Origin: Symbiodinium natans
Taxonomy: Eukaryota; Sar; Dinophyceae; Suessiales; Symbiodiniaceae
DNA length: 64,000 nt
Reading direction: 5' to 3'
Assembly: GCA_905221605.1 (NCBI GenBank)
Contig: CAJNDS010002592.1
Coordinates: forward strand, 124,001 to 188,000
The notes beneath the pieces were generated by a model. The model saw only the letters and a list, made by a program, of their open reading frames with translations. It was not told the origin of the DNA and did no database searches. The position numbers and the translations under genes were made by a program. This document shows positions 46,331 through 58,000 of the stretch, piece after piece. The stretch's first letter is position 1; the number at the start of each line of letters is the position of its first letter.

Positions 46331-49300
46331 AGAATAGTTTTGAGAAGTGGGGGTTTGATGGAACGCCAAGGCGCCGAGACTTTGACAGTGCTGCGGAGGT
46401 GCCACGGGCTTAGCATGGCTTAGCTAGCAGACTTGCCGAATTCTACTGTTTAGGGTGGGCTGCAAGGATAGCATGTGTACAGAAATGGTGATGTCTATTT
46501 TGGCCACTGCAGCCTGCCAACGGGAGGTCTGTGAACACTAGCGAGCTACTATTAGACTGTCCAGTGCAGGCAGCCTGCATCCGTGTGCTGCAACAAGCTG
46601 ATATGAAAGCCATGCGAGCCACTGTGGTGTTTCTGTTGCCTCGCTGCAAATACGTGGAAGCATCATGAAGCGATGTATGTGACATTAATCTTAGGTCCTA
46701 ATTTTTAGGTCTTATTGCGTGTCGGAGGTTGGCAAATGCCACTTCCGCTCGACCATACAAATGCATGCTTACTAGATGTACAGAAACAGGCACTAGCAGA
46801 CAAGCATCCACGAGCAGTTGCAAAGTCTTCTTGTGGTGGCCATACCCAAACAGATGCAGGAAACCAGCATTCCAGCAACCCATGTCAAACACGTGATTTC
46901 TGCATCTATACTTGCGCAGTGCTCACAGATCTGCGACGGGCACGCGGACTGACTCATGTCCACCTTTCTGAGGTACCGTCGCGGACTGCGCTCTTTGGCG
47001 CAGCCACAGGCCCTGATGGGGAGAGCTTGTCACGAGAGTCGTTCCCAAGTACAGTACTGTGACCTGCCAGCACTCAGCATGCCAAATGTGGACAGAGTGC
47101 CCTTCCTCCATCCGTGCATGCGTCACTGCCAGGCATCCCAGCCGAGCCTTTGTGTCAACATGTTTTGTACAAATGCTGTAGTATGTTACAGCGTCTCAGG
47201 CCCAGACTGCCCATTCACTTCTTGTGCTGGCTTGTTCTGTCGGCCTAGCCTAGCACGTATTATGAACGTCTGGCAGCATGTTCTAGAGATTCTAGCGTGC
47301 AGGCACGTTTGCGTGCTCGGCGTGCAGACTTCGATGCGCGGGCCTGATCTGAGTTGGATCAGTTGTACTAGTGGCGGTTGTGTTGCAGGCACTTTCGCAT
47401 CTTTCGCGCCTGGCGTTTCCTCGCAGAAATTTTTCCTAAACAGGCCTGATAAGCAACACGGCTCCGACTTCGGCCAAGGAGCGCATGCGACAGCGTGTCA
47501 CACGCTTGGCTTCTCGACGATCAGAGCCAGGGAGGGCTCCCCAAAGCCCAAGGCCCCTGCACGCACTGGCCCTCATGAGTCCCTCAATATGTCATGTGCC
47601 CTTGTCAAGTTTGTCAACAGCGGGTTTGTGAAGATGTGGGAGTGCAAGCGCTTGCTACTTTCGCAGGATCTTTTCCGGTCGAGAACGTGTGGGTAGTCCC
47701 TCAACCATTACCCAAGGTTTTCAGAAATGCCCTGAAAGCCTGACCACAGGAGATTGACGCACTTGCGACTCCGCACGTCACTGCTCAAGACCTCCAGGCC
47801 ATTCGAAGGATTTGTGCTAACCGCTCACCGCCCTTGAACGACAAGCGGAATCGCATTCTGCAAAGACACAACCATGATGGGACTGTGCCGCTTTGCCTTT
47901 CGGGGCCACTTGAGAGGTACATTGGTGACAGTAATCGGGAACGTGTGCAAGCTCGCTGATGATTTAATCGCCCAGCCCACGATTTTTTTACCAAGCCATA
48001 GTGGGTGGAATGTAAAGCCGGCGGACGCTGGCATTGCCGTTTCAATTTTTCAGTTGCGCAGAAACCCTGTGGCAGAGGCCTCACACGGAGTTGCGAGCTC
48101 GCCTGTCTCCTCAGAAGCGGCAGGCAGTGATGCTTGCGTAGGAAGTTGTAGGAACCGAAGAAGTCTCGGGTCTAGAGTCTAGAGGAAATAGGCGGAAACA
48201 CTCATCTTGACCAGGAGCGGCGCAAATCAATCATGGAACGACGAAGGAGGTCTGTTCTCCTCCGGCCCAAGCCACGTCTTCCCAAGGAGCAATGCTAAAG
48301 ATCTGTGTCTGTGTTTGAGTGGAGATTGATACTTGCCACCATCGGTTCAAACAACCCTTGATGACAGTAAAGATCCATAGTGTTGCCATGTTCAGTTGTC
48401 GCATTTGTCGGCCGGATGCCGCGGGTCACTTCTGCTTTTGGCCCAGGAGCCGGTGCACTTGGACGCAGCAACATTTCGAAGGACCCAGGCCACACCACCG
48501 GTGAACGAGGCTGGTCAACAGCATCGAAACTCGACATCCCCTGGCTTGTCTGCATGCAAACTTTCCAAGAGCCCTGCAGTGAGAAGAGTGGCACGTGGCA
48601 GGTTGATGTTCACTTGGTCAGACCCTCCTGCCGGCAGGCCATTCTTGGAGTTTGAAAAGCTCTGTCTTGCGGCCGAATGCAGTTGTACGTGTTTCCAACT
48701 AAACGGCTCCAAGCCTTGTGCGCACACGCCGAATGTTGGCCTGGCAAGCTGGCTGCCCGTTTGACAGTTACGCTCTTCAGCGCCGCTCCGCCTGGCCGTT
48801 CAGGAGGACTACGTGACTACGTCTGCAAGAGTAGCTGCGGAGATAGCTGTGTAACCTTGCATGAAGGAGCTTTCAGACAACTCTCATGGAGATGGCCATA
48901 GAAACCCATGGAAACCTGCCGTAAATGCGGTTCTCGATTCACTGAAGGGCCACGTTCCACTTGCAGTGTGCTGTAGAGTAGCTGAGTGTTTTTCCAAGTT
49001 GTGGTTCTCACATGCATCCAGTGGAGGACTTGGGCCATGCGAGCCGAGTGACTTGCCGCAAGGAGGCGCTCTCTGCTTGATCCACGCTCAAGATACGGGC
49101 ATATACGGGGCATAGAGCAAGCTCACAGGGAGGTACACAGCGATCCGTAAACAAGGTAGGCGAGGGCAGGCCGCAGCTCTACATACTCGCATTTCGATGT
49201 AGGATCTCGCGTGCGGGGGTTTAGTTTTAAGTGCCCTTGTCCTTTTCTGGCTCAAGGGTTCCACAACCCTCACGGTTCCAGTCTACTGAGTCTACTGGTG

Positions 49301-49700
49301 GCGCACGCTGTGCAAGTCCAGGCCTCAGTACACCCGCAGGTCCCGGCAGCGACGTAATGTGGGAAAAGAAGTGCCTTATGGGACTCTGTGCACCGTCAGC
49401 AGAGATGATTGTTATTGTTCGTTTGCGCTCAAGTTTGATGCTCAGGCCCCCGTCGTTTCAACCTTCAAACCTGCATCATTTGTTGCTCGGTCCTTAGCTG
49501 TTGAGTGCAACGTACTGCAGTGTACTGACTGAGGGATACGAACGCGGCGAGGGAATTTGCAGCGGCGGCTCTTGCAGCTCCACCATGCTCTATTGCAGCT
49601 CTAGAACCCTTGAGGCTGCGGACTTCAACTCGAAGACCAAAGGACGGTTTGCGCAGCACTCGCAGTCCGCTGGGAGGGGCCATCGGATGGGGAGAGGACC

Positions 49701-50200
49701 ATGCCGAAGCCTTCCGACCTGATGAAGTACAACTCGCTGCTAGGCTCTCTGCGCTTGAGAGCCACGGGTGGCGGGAGTTCACCGCAAGCTCTCAACCCCT
49801 CAAGCAATCCCATTCATGGAGGAGTCAAGGGCATCAATGTCCGCAACACCTTCATCGAGTTTGAGGCAAGCGGTCTTGGGCAATGTTGTCGCGGGCACGA
49901 CTGCAGGGTAAGCGATAAGCATGCAAAGAGAATGGAAGACCACACTGAAGCAACTCGAGGGGGGTGAAGAGTATGGAAGAAAAATGCCAGTTTTCTTGGG
50001 CCCACTTCGAATTCCGCAAGTAACGTCACAAGTACGGACCTACAACACCAGGACGAGGACAGCCTCGGAGACCTGGACTGCGACCCCAGGGGCGGCTTTG
50101 GACGCCAGGTGCATTGCAAGTGCATTGCAAGTGCATTGCAAGTGCATTGCAAGTGCCTTGCAAGTGCTATCCAGTGTTCAGTACATGATTTTGCATGTCA
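49701..50200 (+). CDS. Fragment of an unassigned dinoflagellate-type disordered protein
   Basis: The + strand frame at about 49701-49900 contains NPIHGGVKGINVRNTFIEFE. A second exon-like piece at about 50034-50110 (following CACAAG) contains LQHQDEDSLGDLDCDPRGG. Short V.NTFI.F phrases followed by acidic-Ser segments recur, as I remember it, in dinoflagellate proteins of unknown function with disordered tails; I cannot give a role. The 11-bp repeats at 50109-50166 run into this frame and may encode a repeated Cys-containing peptide or lie beyond the exon. The true start is unclear, although an ATG at 49701 is in frame. Confidence 0.3.
50109..50166 (+). repeat. 11-bp minisatellite, TGCATTGCAAG x5
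   Basis: Four perfect copies of TGCATTGCAAG and a fifth with one change (TGCCTTGCAAG) occur head to tail. Confidence 0.9.
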
Positions 50201-52009
50201 TGGCGGCCCTGCTAGCTGCTAGCTAGTAAGTATAGTAGCTGTTAATAATATAGCTGCTAAAACACGTCGGTAAGTACACGGGCCTAGTCTCAGGGCATGT
50301 TGACCCATCACGCTGGCATGCGCTGGCTAGGTTTGGGCTATGAAAGTGGTATAAGGCCGTTCTGCCTGCGCGAGCTGTATCTGTTCTGGTTGCGAGGCCT
50401 CCGAGCCTGCCAAGCCGAGCAGTTGGAACCGGCAAGTCTCGGCTACTCTTCCTGCATTAAGTGAAAAACTCCTAGCTGTTGTACTGCGGCTGGAAGGGAC
50501 AGCACTCTTTGCTTCCGCTTCTTGAACTTTACCCCTGCAACATCCTGAAGATCTCATGCCACGCAGATGTCGTATGTTGCAGGCCTGCTGTGGGTTTCGG
50601 GCAATACGGGGGTTGCAAACCATGCAAAGAATTTGCTGTAACACACCTATTGCATCCCATCGTCGATGGTGCTGAGGAACAGACTACAGCGGTAACGGCG
50701 GAGGGCACTGAGGAGGGACGACACTGTCTGCGAATTTGCTAAGCCTAGACTGACTGAAGCTTGGCCCGGCGGCCGGCCTTGAAATGTCTTCCAATCCCTG
50801 AACCGAAGCAACTTCGGTGTTTGCGAGGAGGGCACTATCGATGTAGAGGACTCCCTGCACTTCTCTCCGACCGACTTCCAAGGCAATGTGTCGGGCAGAA
50901 GTGCAACATAAGCGGAAGCCCACTGGCCCGAGGCAATGTATCTGGCGAATTGCTTGCTGCCAAGATGGGGACAAGTCTGGGCCCCACGCGTTTTCGAAGC
51001 CTATTGGGCAGTGAGCATCACATCATCAGGTTGCACCCAGAAAGCTCCCAAGTCCAAGCTCGGCTGTTGCAGAAACCGCAGAGTGCGAGTGTGCGTGGCA
51101 AGCCGGCAAGCCTCAAAGTAGTTCGCACATTCGACTCTATTGCTGGAAGGCCCTTGTGAAAGTTGATTAAAGTTGCATCGGCACAACAGCAAGCTCTGCC
51201 TACTTGAGACTTCAGACTTCGCAGATTAAGTGCCTGCGTAGAAGCTGGATGGATGGATGCTGCCCTGGCCTCGGTTCCAGTCTTAAAGCAAAGTGCCTGG
51301 GTAGAAGTGCAGGGTTGGTGGTCAACGCCATGGCCAAAGTCACCCCTGGCGCGCACATCGACGTGGAAGATGGGGCTGGTTTGCCAGCAGCCGTGTCACC
51401 GCCCCTGCCAACCACCAAAGCAGTCATGAAGGCAAGCATGCTTTTGGCCCCGCATGTTCCAGATTCCAGAGCATGCAATCGAGCCGCTTCGGATGTCCGT
51501 CAGTGTCCATCACTGGTCCAGGTCGTTTGCAAGAAGAACTTGTACCTGGCGCTGAAGCGTGGGCGTTTCATCGCAGGCCCATTCCAAATGCGCCTTGGAG
51601 ACTGGATGGTCCTTCACTTTCTGTATCGATGTATCGATGGCCATGATCATAGCCGCAGCGAAACATAGTTGAAGGCTCTAGGACTCTATGCCCTCATGGT
51701 TGAAGGGAATCACCATCGGCTCCCTGCGCAAGGTCTTGTGTGCATACAGTAAGGGTATATCGACGGCATGCAGCATTTCTTAGAATCTTCCTACCCAGGC
51801 TCATACAACTTGGCTTCACGGCTGCCCGGCAAACTCATACGGAGCCCTGCTTGGTAAGTTCTTGTGATGTAGTTGGCTGCGTCATGCTGTGGTCCTGCAT
51901 CATCCGCTCTGCAGCTGAAGCACCGTTCCACGCTTCAAGCTGCTGCAGCAGTACAAGGTTGACCTGTCCGTACTTGAGCGTACTGTAGCCCGTGGGTTGC
52001 GCCACAAAG
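50201..52009. other. Upstream of the ABCA gene; possible 5' exons
   Basis: The first membrane helix and the long extracellular loop of an ABCA protein would be expected here. One + strand frame at about 50789-50910 (NFGVCEEGTIDVEDSLHF, then SPTDFQGNVSG) would suit such a loop, but no diagnostic motif supports it. No start codon was identified. A short AT-rich stretch lies at 50.22-50.27 kb. Confidence 0.25.
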
Positions 52010-55000
52010 GTTATGATGTACTACATCTTCATGGGCATAGTTGACAACACAGAAATTGAGAACGGCGCCACCTTGGGGCGGTTCCTGATGGCATCCTTCC
52101 TGCCACTGAACACAGTCTTGGGCATTGCATTTTCGGTGAACCCTGCTGTTTATGATATTGTCGGTGAGAAAGACCAGAAGATGAAGATTTTGCAGAACAT
52201 CTATGGTTTGTCAGAGAACATGTACTGGCTCACCTGGTACGCCTTCTACATGGTCATCGCTGTTATGAGCTTGTGCCTCATCTACATTTGCTGGCTGGCA
52301 GTAATCCCCGTGCTGGAGACAGTCAACTTCCTGATCTCCTTCATCATCCTGTCGACTGGCTTCGTGCAATCTATGGCCCTGGTGCCTGTGACTGCATGTC
52401 GGCCCTCGTAAACGCACAGGAATTATGATGTTTCTACGGCTTGTAGTCTCGACTTCTGAGAGTCAGAAAGACGTAGGGGACATGCCGCGATACTATGTCG
52501 CTATACTGACCCGGGCTCAACTTTTTCATGATAGCAGCTTTGTGTGAGGGTGTCGTTGAGAGGACCTGGAGCACCAGCGCTCAGAACTGCCTCTCACAAT
52601 TTCGAAGTAGAGAGGAGAACTGTTGGACAGAAGGGACAGGCAAGGGGGAGCGGAGGGCATGTGGTGCTTCAGCCAAGATCTTTTGTCTCAGCATCTTCAT
52701 CGACAGCCCGAGGATTGCAGCCACTCACCTGTTGGCACTGTTGGCACAGCAAACGGTGTGCTGGGTAGGCATCATTAGGAATCGATGCGTTGCAAGCCAA
52801 GGACTTTGTCATGGCAATAACAACCATGCTCCTCGTGTGCGGCAGCTCCGCTCTGCAGCACCTTGGGCTCCACTCAATCAAGCACCATGGGTGTAGTCGA
52901 ATGTGTAGTCGAATACCCCGGTGCTCATGACCCTAGATGCACATCCAGCCTCTTTGCAACACATCTCTTAATTTTAACGCTACGCGACCCGCCTCGGCCC
53001 GGCCCAGCGCATCCGAGCGAGCACGGTGATTCCGCAGCACCCAAGTCGCTGGACCCCAAGCAATAAGGGTTGGGTTTAGGGTTTAGGGTTTAGGGTTCCG
53101 GGTTTATGGTTTCTGGTTTCTGGTTTAGAGTTGAGGGTTAGTTTAGGGTGGAGGGCTTCGGGCTCAAGGTTACGGTTTGGGGTTTCGGGTTTTTGGGTTT
53201 AGAGTGCGAGGCTCAAGGTTCAGAGTTTAGACAGTTCGGCTTGGACAGGATTCGTAACATAATGCTCACACCAGTTGAGCCGCGGGCCCCTCAAGCAAAC
53301 AGCGGGGGCAGGGGGGGGGGGGGTGCATGTGGCTTTGGGTTGGGGGGAGGATTTGGAAGGGGGTGCCTGTTCTCACAACCTGATACACCTTCGAGGCCTT
53401 GGCGGCTGTAAGTGCCATCGGGCCTGGGCCTAGCAGTTGATTGGGCTTGTGGACCCCTGGAAGCATCTAGTGCTCGTTGATGCTCTTGGCGAGTGCTGTG
53501 CTCCCTCTGCGCTTGGCGCTTGGCATGGCATGGTTGGGCTTTGAATCAACCGTTCTCTTCGCCTCCTCGCTTATTGGTGTCCCGCTCTCGGCCTGGCCCT
53601 GGGCTTTGCAGATAAGCCCACAGAGAGTCCTGCTGTGGAGTGCTCTTGAGAAGCTTGCAGAGAGTCCCACCAAGTAACCCGCGAGTGCCACCATGTGCCA
53701 CTGGCTGAGAGTCCCGCGGAGAGCCCCCCCCGGAGAAGACCATTCAGAGTCCTGAGTTTCGCCGAGTATCCCTGGAGTGCCCACCCCCAGAAACGCAGAT
53801 AGTTGTTGACGTTGGGATCTCGCTGCTGCCTCGTCGTGCTCCGAATGCGGTTGGTACACGGTTGGGATTGTTGCAGATGTCCTGTGCTGACTTAGTGTAG
53901 CACGGTGCCGAAAGTTGAGGTTTCTGCTTCGCGAGCGAGCTTGGCTCGGCTGGCTGACTAGCTGCATTCCATTCTGCAATGTGCCTGGGCGCAGTCTCAG
54001 TATCACGGCGCGGGCTGCGCGTTCGTGCGTTCGTACTGTCCGGATCTTCAGAGCTTCGGCTTGAGGAGGGATGTGGCGCCCAAATGCGTCTGGATCGGGG
54101 AGAGAAACCCTCCTTTGCTACTCTGTCAACAGGCAACAACATTGAACCACTTGCTGCAATATAACCCCACCGGGGCCTTCCCAAGGAACTCTGCAGTGCA
54201 AATCTTCACTTTGCAAATGCATCCAGCCAATATATCCGCAGCAGCTCTTATTTCGCTTAACTCGATTGCAGCAGCGGCAGGTGTTCCAATCCATGACCTC
54301 CATGCTCTGGCTCAGTGCCGCCCGGAGCTGTGACGCAACTGGGCATGCATTTCAAGGTGATAGGGGACAGGGGATGGCAGCTTTGGCAGATAGGCTGCGG
54401 ATTGTCGCTTGGGCCTCGAGCTGCATCCACACTCAGGAGTCGGGCGCATGCAGCTATGTGGGTGTGTCTCGCTCGCAGAATGGTCAGAGGATCAGGTTCG
54501 GTTGAGAAGTTCGCATAGGCGATACAGTACCACGCAGGTCAACTTCGACACGCTCTCGGTCACGGACATTTGTATGCTGGACTATCATCCGATTCACTTT
54601 CCCTGCCTGGAGGTTTCCAAAGCCACGATATTCCCACTTGGTTGGGCCATGCTTCTGACGGTGGCTACCACCGTCTTGACGGTCATCTTTGTGTGGTGGC
54701 TGAGTAACGTGAGACAGGGGCAGTACGGCATGGCAAAGCCTATGTGCTTCTGCTTCAACCCGAAGTACATGTGCCCGAAGCGACCTTACGCGAGTGATGG
54801 AAGTCTTCGAGACACAGCATCCGGAAATGCAGTGCTGTCGATACAACACTTGCGCAAGGTGTTTCCGGATGGCAAGGTGGCAGTGGACGACCTTTGCTTG
54901 GATTCATACGCCGGAGAGATCTTCGCACTTCTCGGCCACAATGGTGCTGGCAAAACAACCGCATTGAACTGTGCGGTAGGCCTGATACCTCCAACATCTG

Positions 55001-58000
55001 GCGAAACACTCATCAACGGCCACGATGTCCGACTCCTGATTGCCTTGGCATGTCGCAGGTCCTCTTCTTGGGGTGTCTGCATCAGTCCACCAACGCATTA
55101 CAATCACATGTGTTCCGAGGAACTGATCTGCAGCGAGCACGCCACCAGATTTCTATATGCCCGCAAGACAACCCAAGCTACCCAGAGTTCAGTGTGCGAC
55201 AACATCTCAAGTTCTTCAGCGCCTCAGCTTCAGGTTGAGACTTCCCAAGTAAATCATTCCTTTAAACTTCTGGCTTGCCACGTCGATTGGGTGTTTTTTT
55301 GCAACTGCTGGGCCGAGTATGTAGAAATGGAGAGGCAGTTTGTCCTGCCAGAGGCATGCTTCGAGGCGTTCCTGAAGCCAACGTCGATGACCAGATAGGC
55401 CACTCTTCAGATGCTGAAAGAAACAGACTCCGATGCAAGGTTCCATAGGTTCCAACCTTGACTAGGATACCTTCTACCTTCCTTGCACCTGAAGCCTTAC
55501 AGAGCTAGGCACGATTCTGAACGCCTTGGGCTTGGACGACGCTTGGGCTTAAGTGCGTCAAAGGCTTCAAAGGCTTCCAGCCACAGGGCCAAACTTCACA
55601 TCAGCAATTCTGGATTCTAAGGAAAAGAAGGACAGCCAGTGTGGGAAGCTCTCTGGAGGACAGAAGCGGAGGCTTTGGGTTGCCACAGCACTGCTGCTGG
55701 GCCAAAATGCAGGATGTTAGCTTTGCTGACTTGCTGTTCAGGCTGTAAAGTCTGGGAACTGCCCGGAACCATGCCATTTCGAGCCCGCGTTTGTTAAGGA
55801 TCGGTGCTTCCCCAGTCTCGTTCCTGGACGAACCAACAAGCGGCATGGACTCTTCGACAACATCTGCTTTGGTTTAGTGCAGTTTCCTTCGTGAGCCATC
55901 TGCTGCCAACCCAAAATGACTGCCAAACCAGGACCCCTCCTCGCGGAGAGAGTTGTGGGACTTGCTGCTTCGCATGAGGAACACAGGCACTTCGTCTTGA
56001 TGAAAGTGTTGAGGGGGCCTGAGGTAATCGGGCTGCCTTCCTCAAGCGACTTTTTTTTGCATGCACCTGTAGCCTGTAGCATGCGAGAATGCAGCACCAA
56101 GAGCAGTCGGAGTGGTGCATGTCGCAATTCACCCGCAGGCCGCTGCATCATCTTCACGACCCACTACTTGGAGGAGGCAGACATCCTAGCAAATCGCAAG
56201 GCACGATGCATCACGATGCCGTTCGCCCTGTGCCTTCGAGACTTCAGTGCTTGTGTGACAGGCCGTGCTGGCACGTGGGAAAGTCCAAGCCGTGGGCACT
56301 TCACGCGAGTTGAAGCACAGGTTTGCCCCTTAGCCAGGTCGCCACATTACCAGACACCTCGGTCAACTGAATATTAGCCAGGCATTGCCCACATTCCAGG
56401 GAACGGCTGAAGAGTGAAAGGATACGCAGAAGAGATACTTGAGATGGCTTCAAAAACCATAGAGAGTGCGAGCACTTTTGTCAGATTCGGGGTCGGCTAC
56501 CGCCTCACGCTGGCGCTGAGCCCTCACGAAAGCGCCTCAGCCGCCGAGATCGAGCACTTCGTCCAGGACGAGAGAAGTACAAATGGAACGAGCAAAAGTA
56601 TGCATAAATCTTGTTCCTTCTGTCTTTAGGGCAGTACGATATTGTCGCTGATGAAATATGTTTCGCAGGAGTACGTGCCATCTGCATCCCTGGAGAAGGG
56701 AGCTGACGAGGCCGGCGTCGATGCCAAGTCAAGATGTAGACAATGCAGATCCTTGCGCTCCCGGTTTTAGGAACCGCTGATGCTTTCTTTGGTCACGCAG
56801 GAGGTGCGGCAGGTGAACATAACCTTGAGCTTCGAAGAGGTCGACAAGTTTTCACCACTCCTCCAAGCACTGGAGCAATCTCAGCAGCGGCTCGGGATCT
56901 TGGATTACACACTGGGCATGTCCTCCCTGGAGGATGTCTTTATGGCTTTAGGCCGTCAGGCAGAAGAAGCGAAGCGGGAAGAAGGGGACAAAACGCCCGT
57001 CAACGTGGACTTTCAGGAGGTTGAGGCAGAATCCCCTGTGACACAGCCTCGAGCCGAATGCTCTGAGTGGCGGAGCATCAAAGCGATGCTGACTTTGCGC
57101 TTGTGCGCGATGAAGTTGAATCGGTTTCGGGCCTCGATGGTGGTTATTGTGCCGATCTTGCTCCAAGTGGGAGGGCTGAGCCTTTCGGGCTTGGGTGCCA
57201 CATCCGACAATGGTGGCACCAATGGCTATGCCATCGCAGTGTACCTTGGGCTTGGGTATGCTGTGATCTGCTTGTGTAGTAGACAGAGTGTTGCCATTGC
57301 TGCCACTGCTGCCAATCATTGCTCATGCACCAGGTACCCCGCCATGGCCTACGGTGTGGCACTGATCAATTCAGCGTCGGATGTTGTCGCAGATTCCAAG
57401 AACAAATGCAAGTATGTCTCCATTTCTCAGGGCCTCACTCCTCGAGCATACTGGCTGGGCAGCTTTATGGCACATGCCGGACTTTTGCTTCCCCTTTCGG
57501 TGTCATTCATGGTTCTCTTCTTTGCAATGCGACCGGCTTCCATACCCGTTCAGAGTGCTCCTACCGCGGTACTTGCAATGTTCCTCTACCCCATTCCCAC
57601 GACGCTTGCCATCTACAACTTGGCAGCGGCTTTCTCTACTGCCGAGTCGGTGCCCAAGTTGTTGCGACCGCTCCTTGCAGTTTCGTCCTGCCCTCAGCAC
57701 GACCTACCGCGGTGCCGCATTTGGAAGATAGAAATATAGAGCCATTTCGAAACCTTCTGTCTCTGTCTCTGTGTGTGTGTGTGTGCGAGATTGATGGGCT
57801 CCTCGATTGATCGGTCGATTGGTTGACGGATGGATAGATTAATCGATTGTGCGTGTATTTGCTGTATGTTGCATGTGCGATTGTGCAACGCTGCGTGTCA
57901 GCGGCATGCTTCCAAATGAGCACCACAACACTCGTACCACCAAAATATGATGAAAGTCACCATGCATAGCTAGAGTCAGAGCAGCTACTGTGGGACAGAC

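Larger units (their letters stand above)
43716..49690. other. Microsatellite-rich region, no assigned gene
   Basis: No protein family was recognised on either strand. Exon-like + strand frames are at about 44853-45080 (SLAAENANYVEKAQMLGKL), 45220-45690 (156 codons, no motif), 47669-47750 (ENVWVVPQPLPKVFRNALK) and 47751-47960 (EIDALATPHVTAQDLQAIRR and on to a stop; preceded by CCACAG). The last two would suit consecutive exons of an unknown gene, but with no homologue I can name. Triplet repeats at 44.0-44.7 and 46.2 kb are listed separately. Confidence 0.35.
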
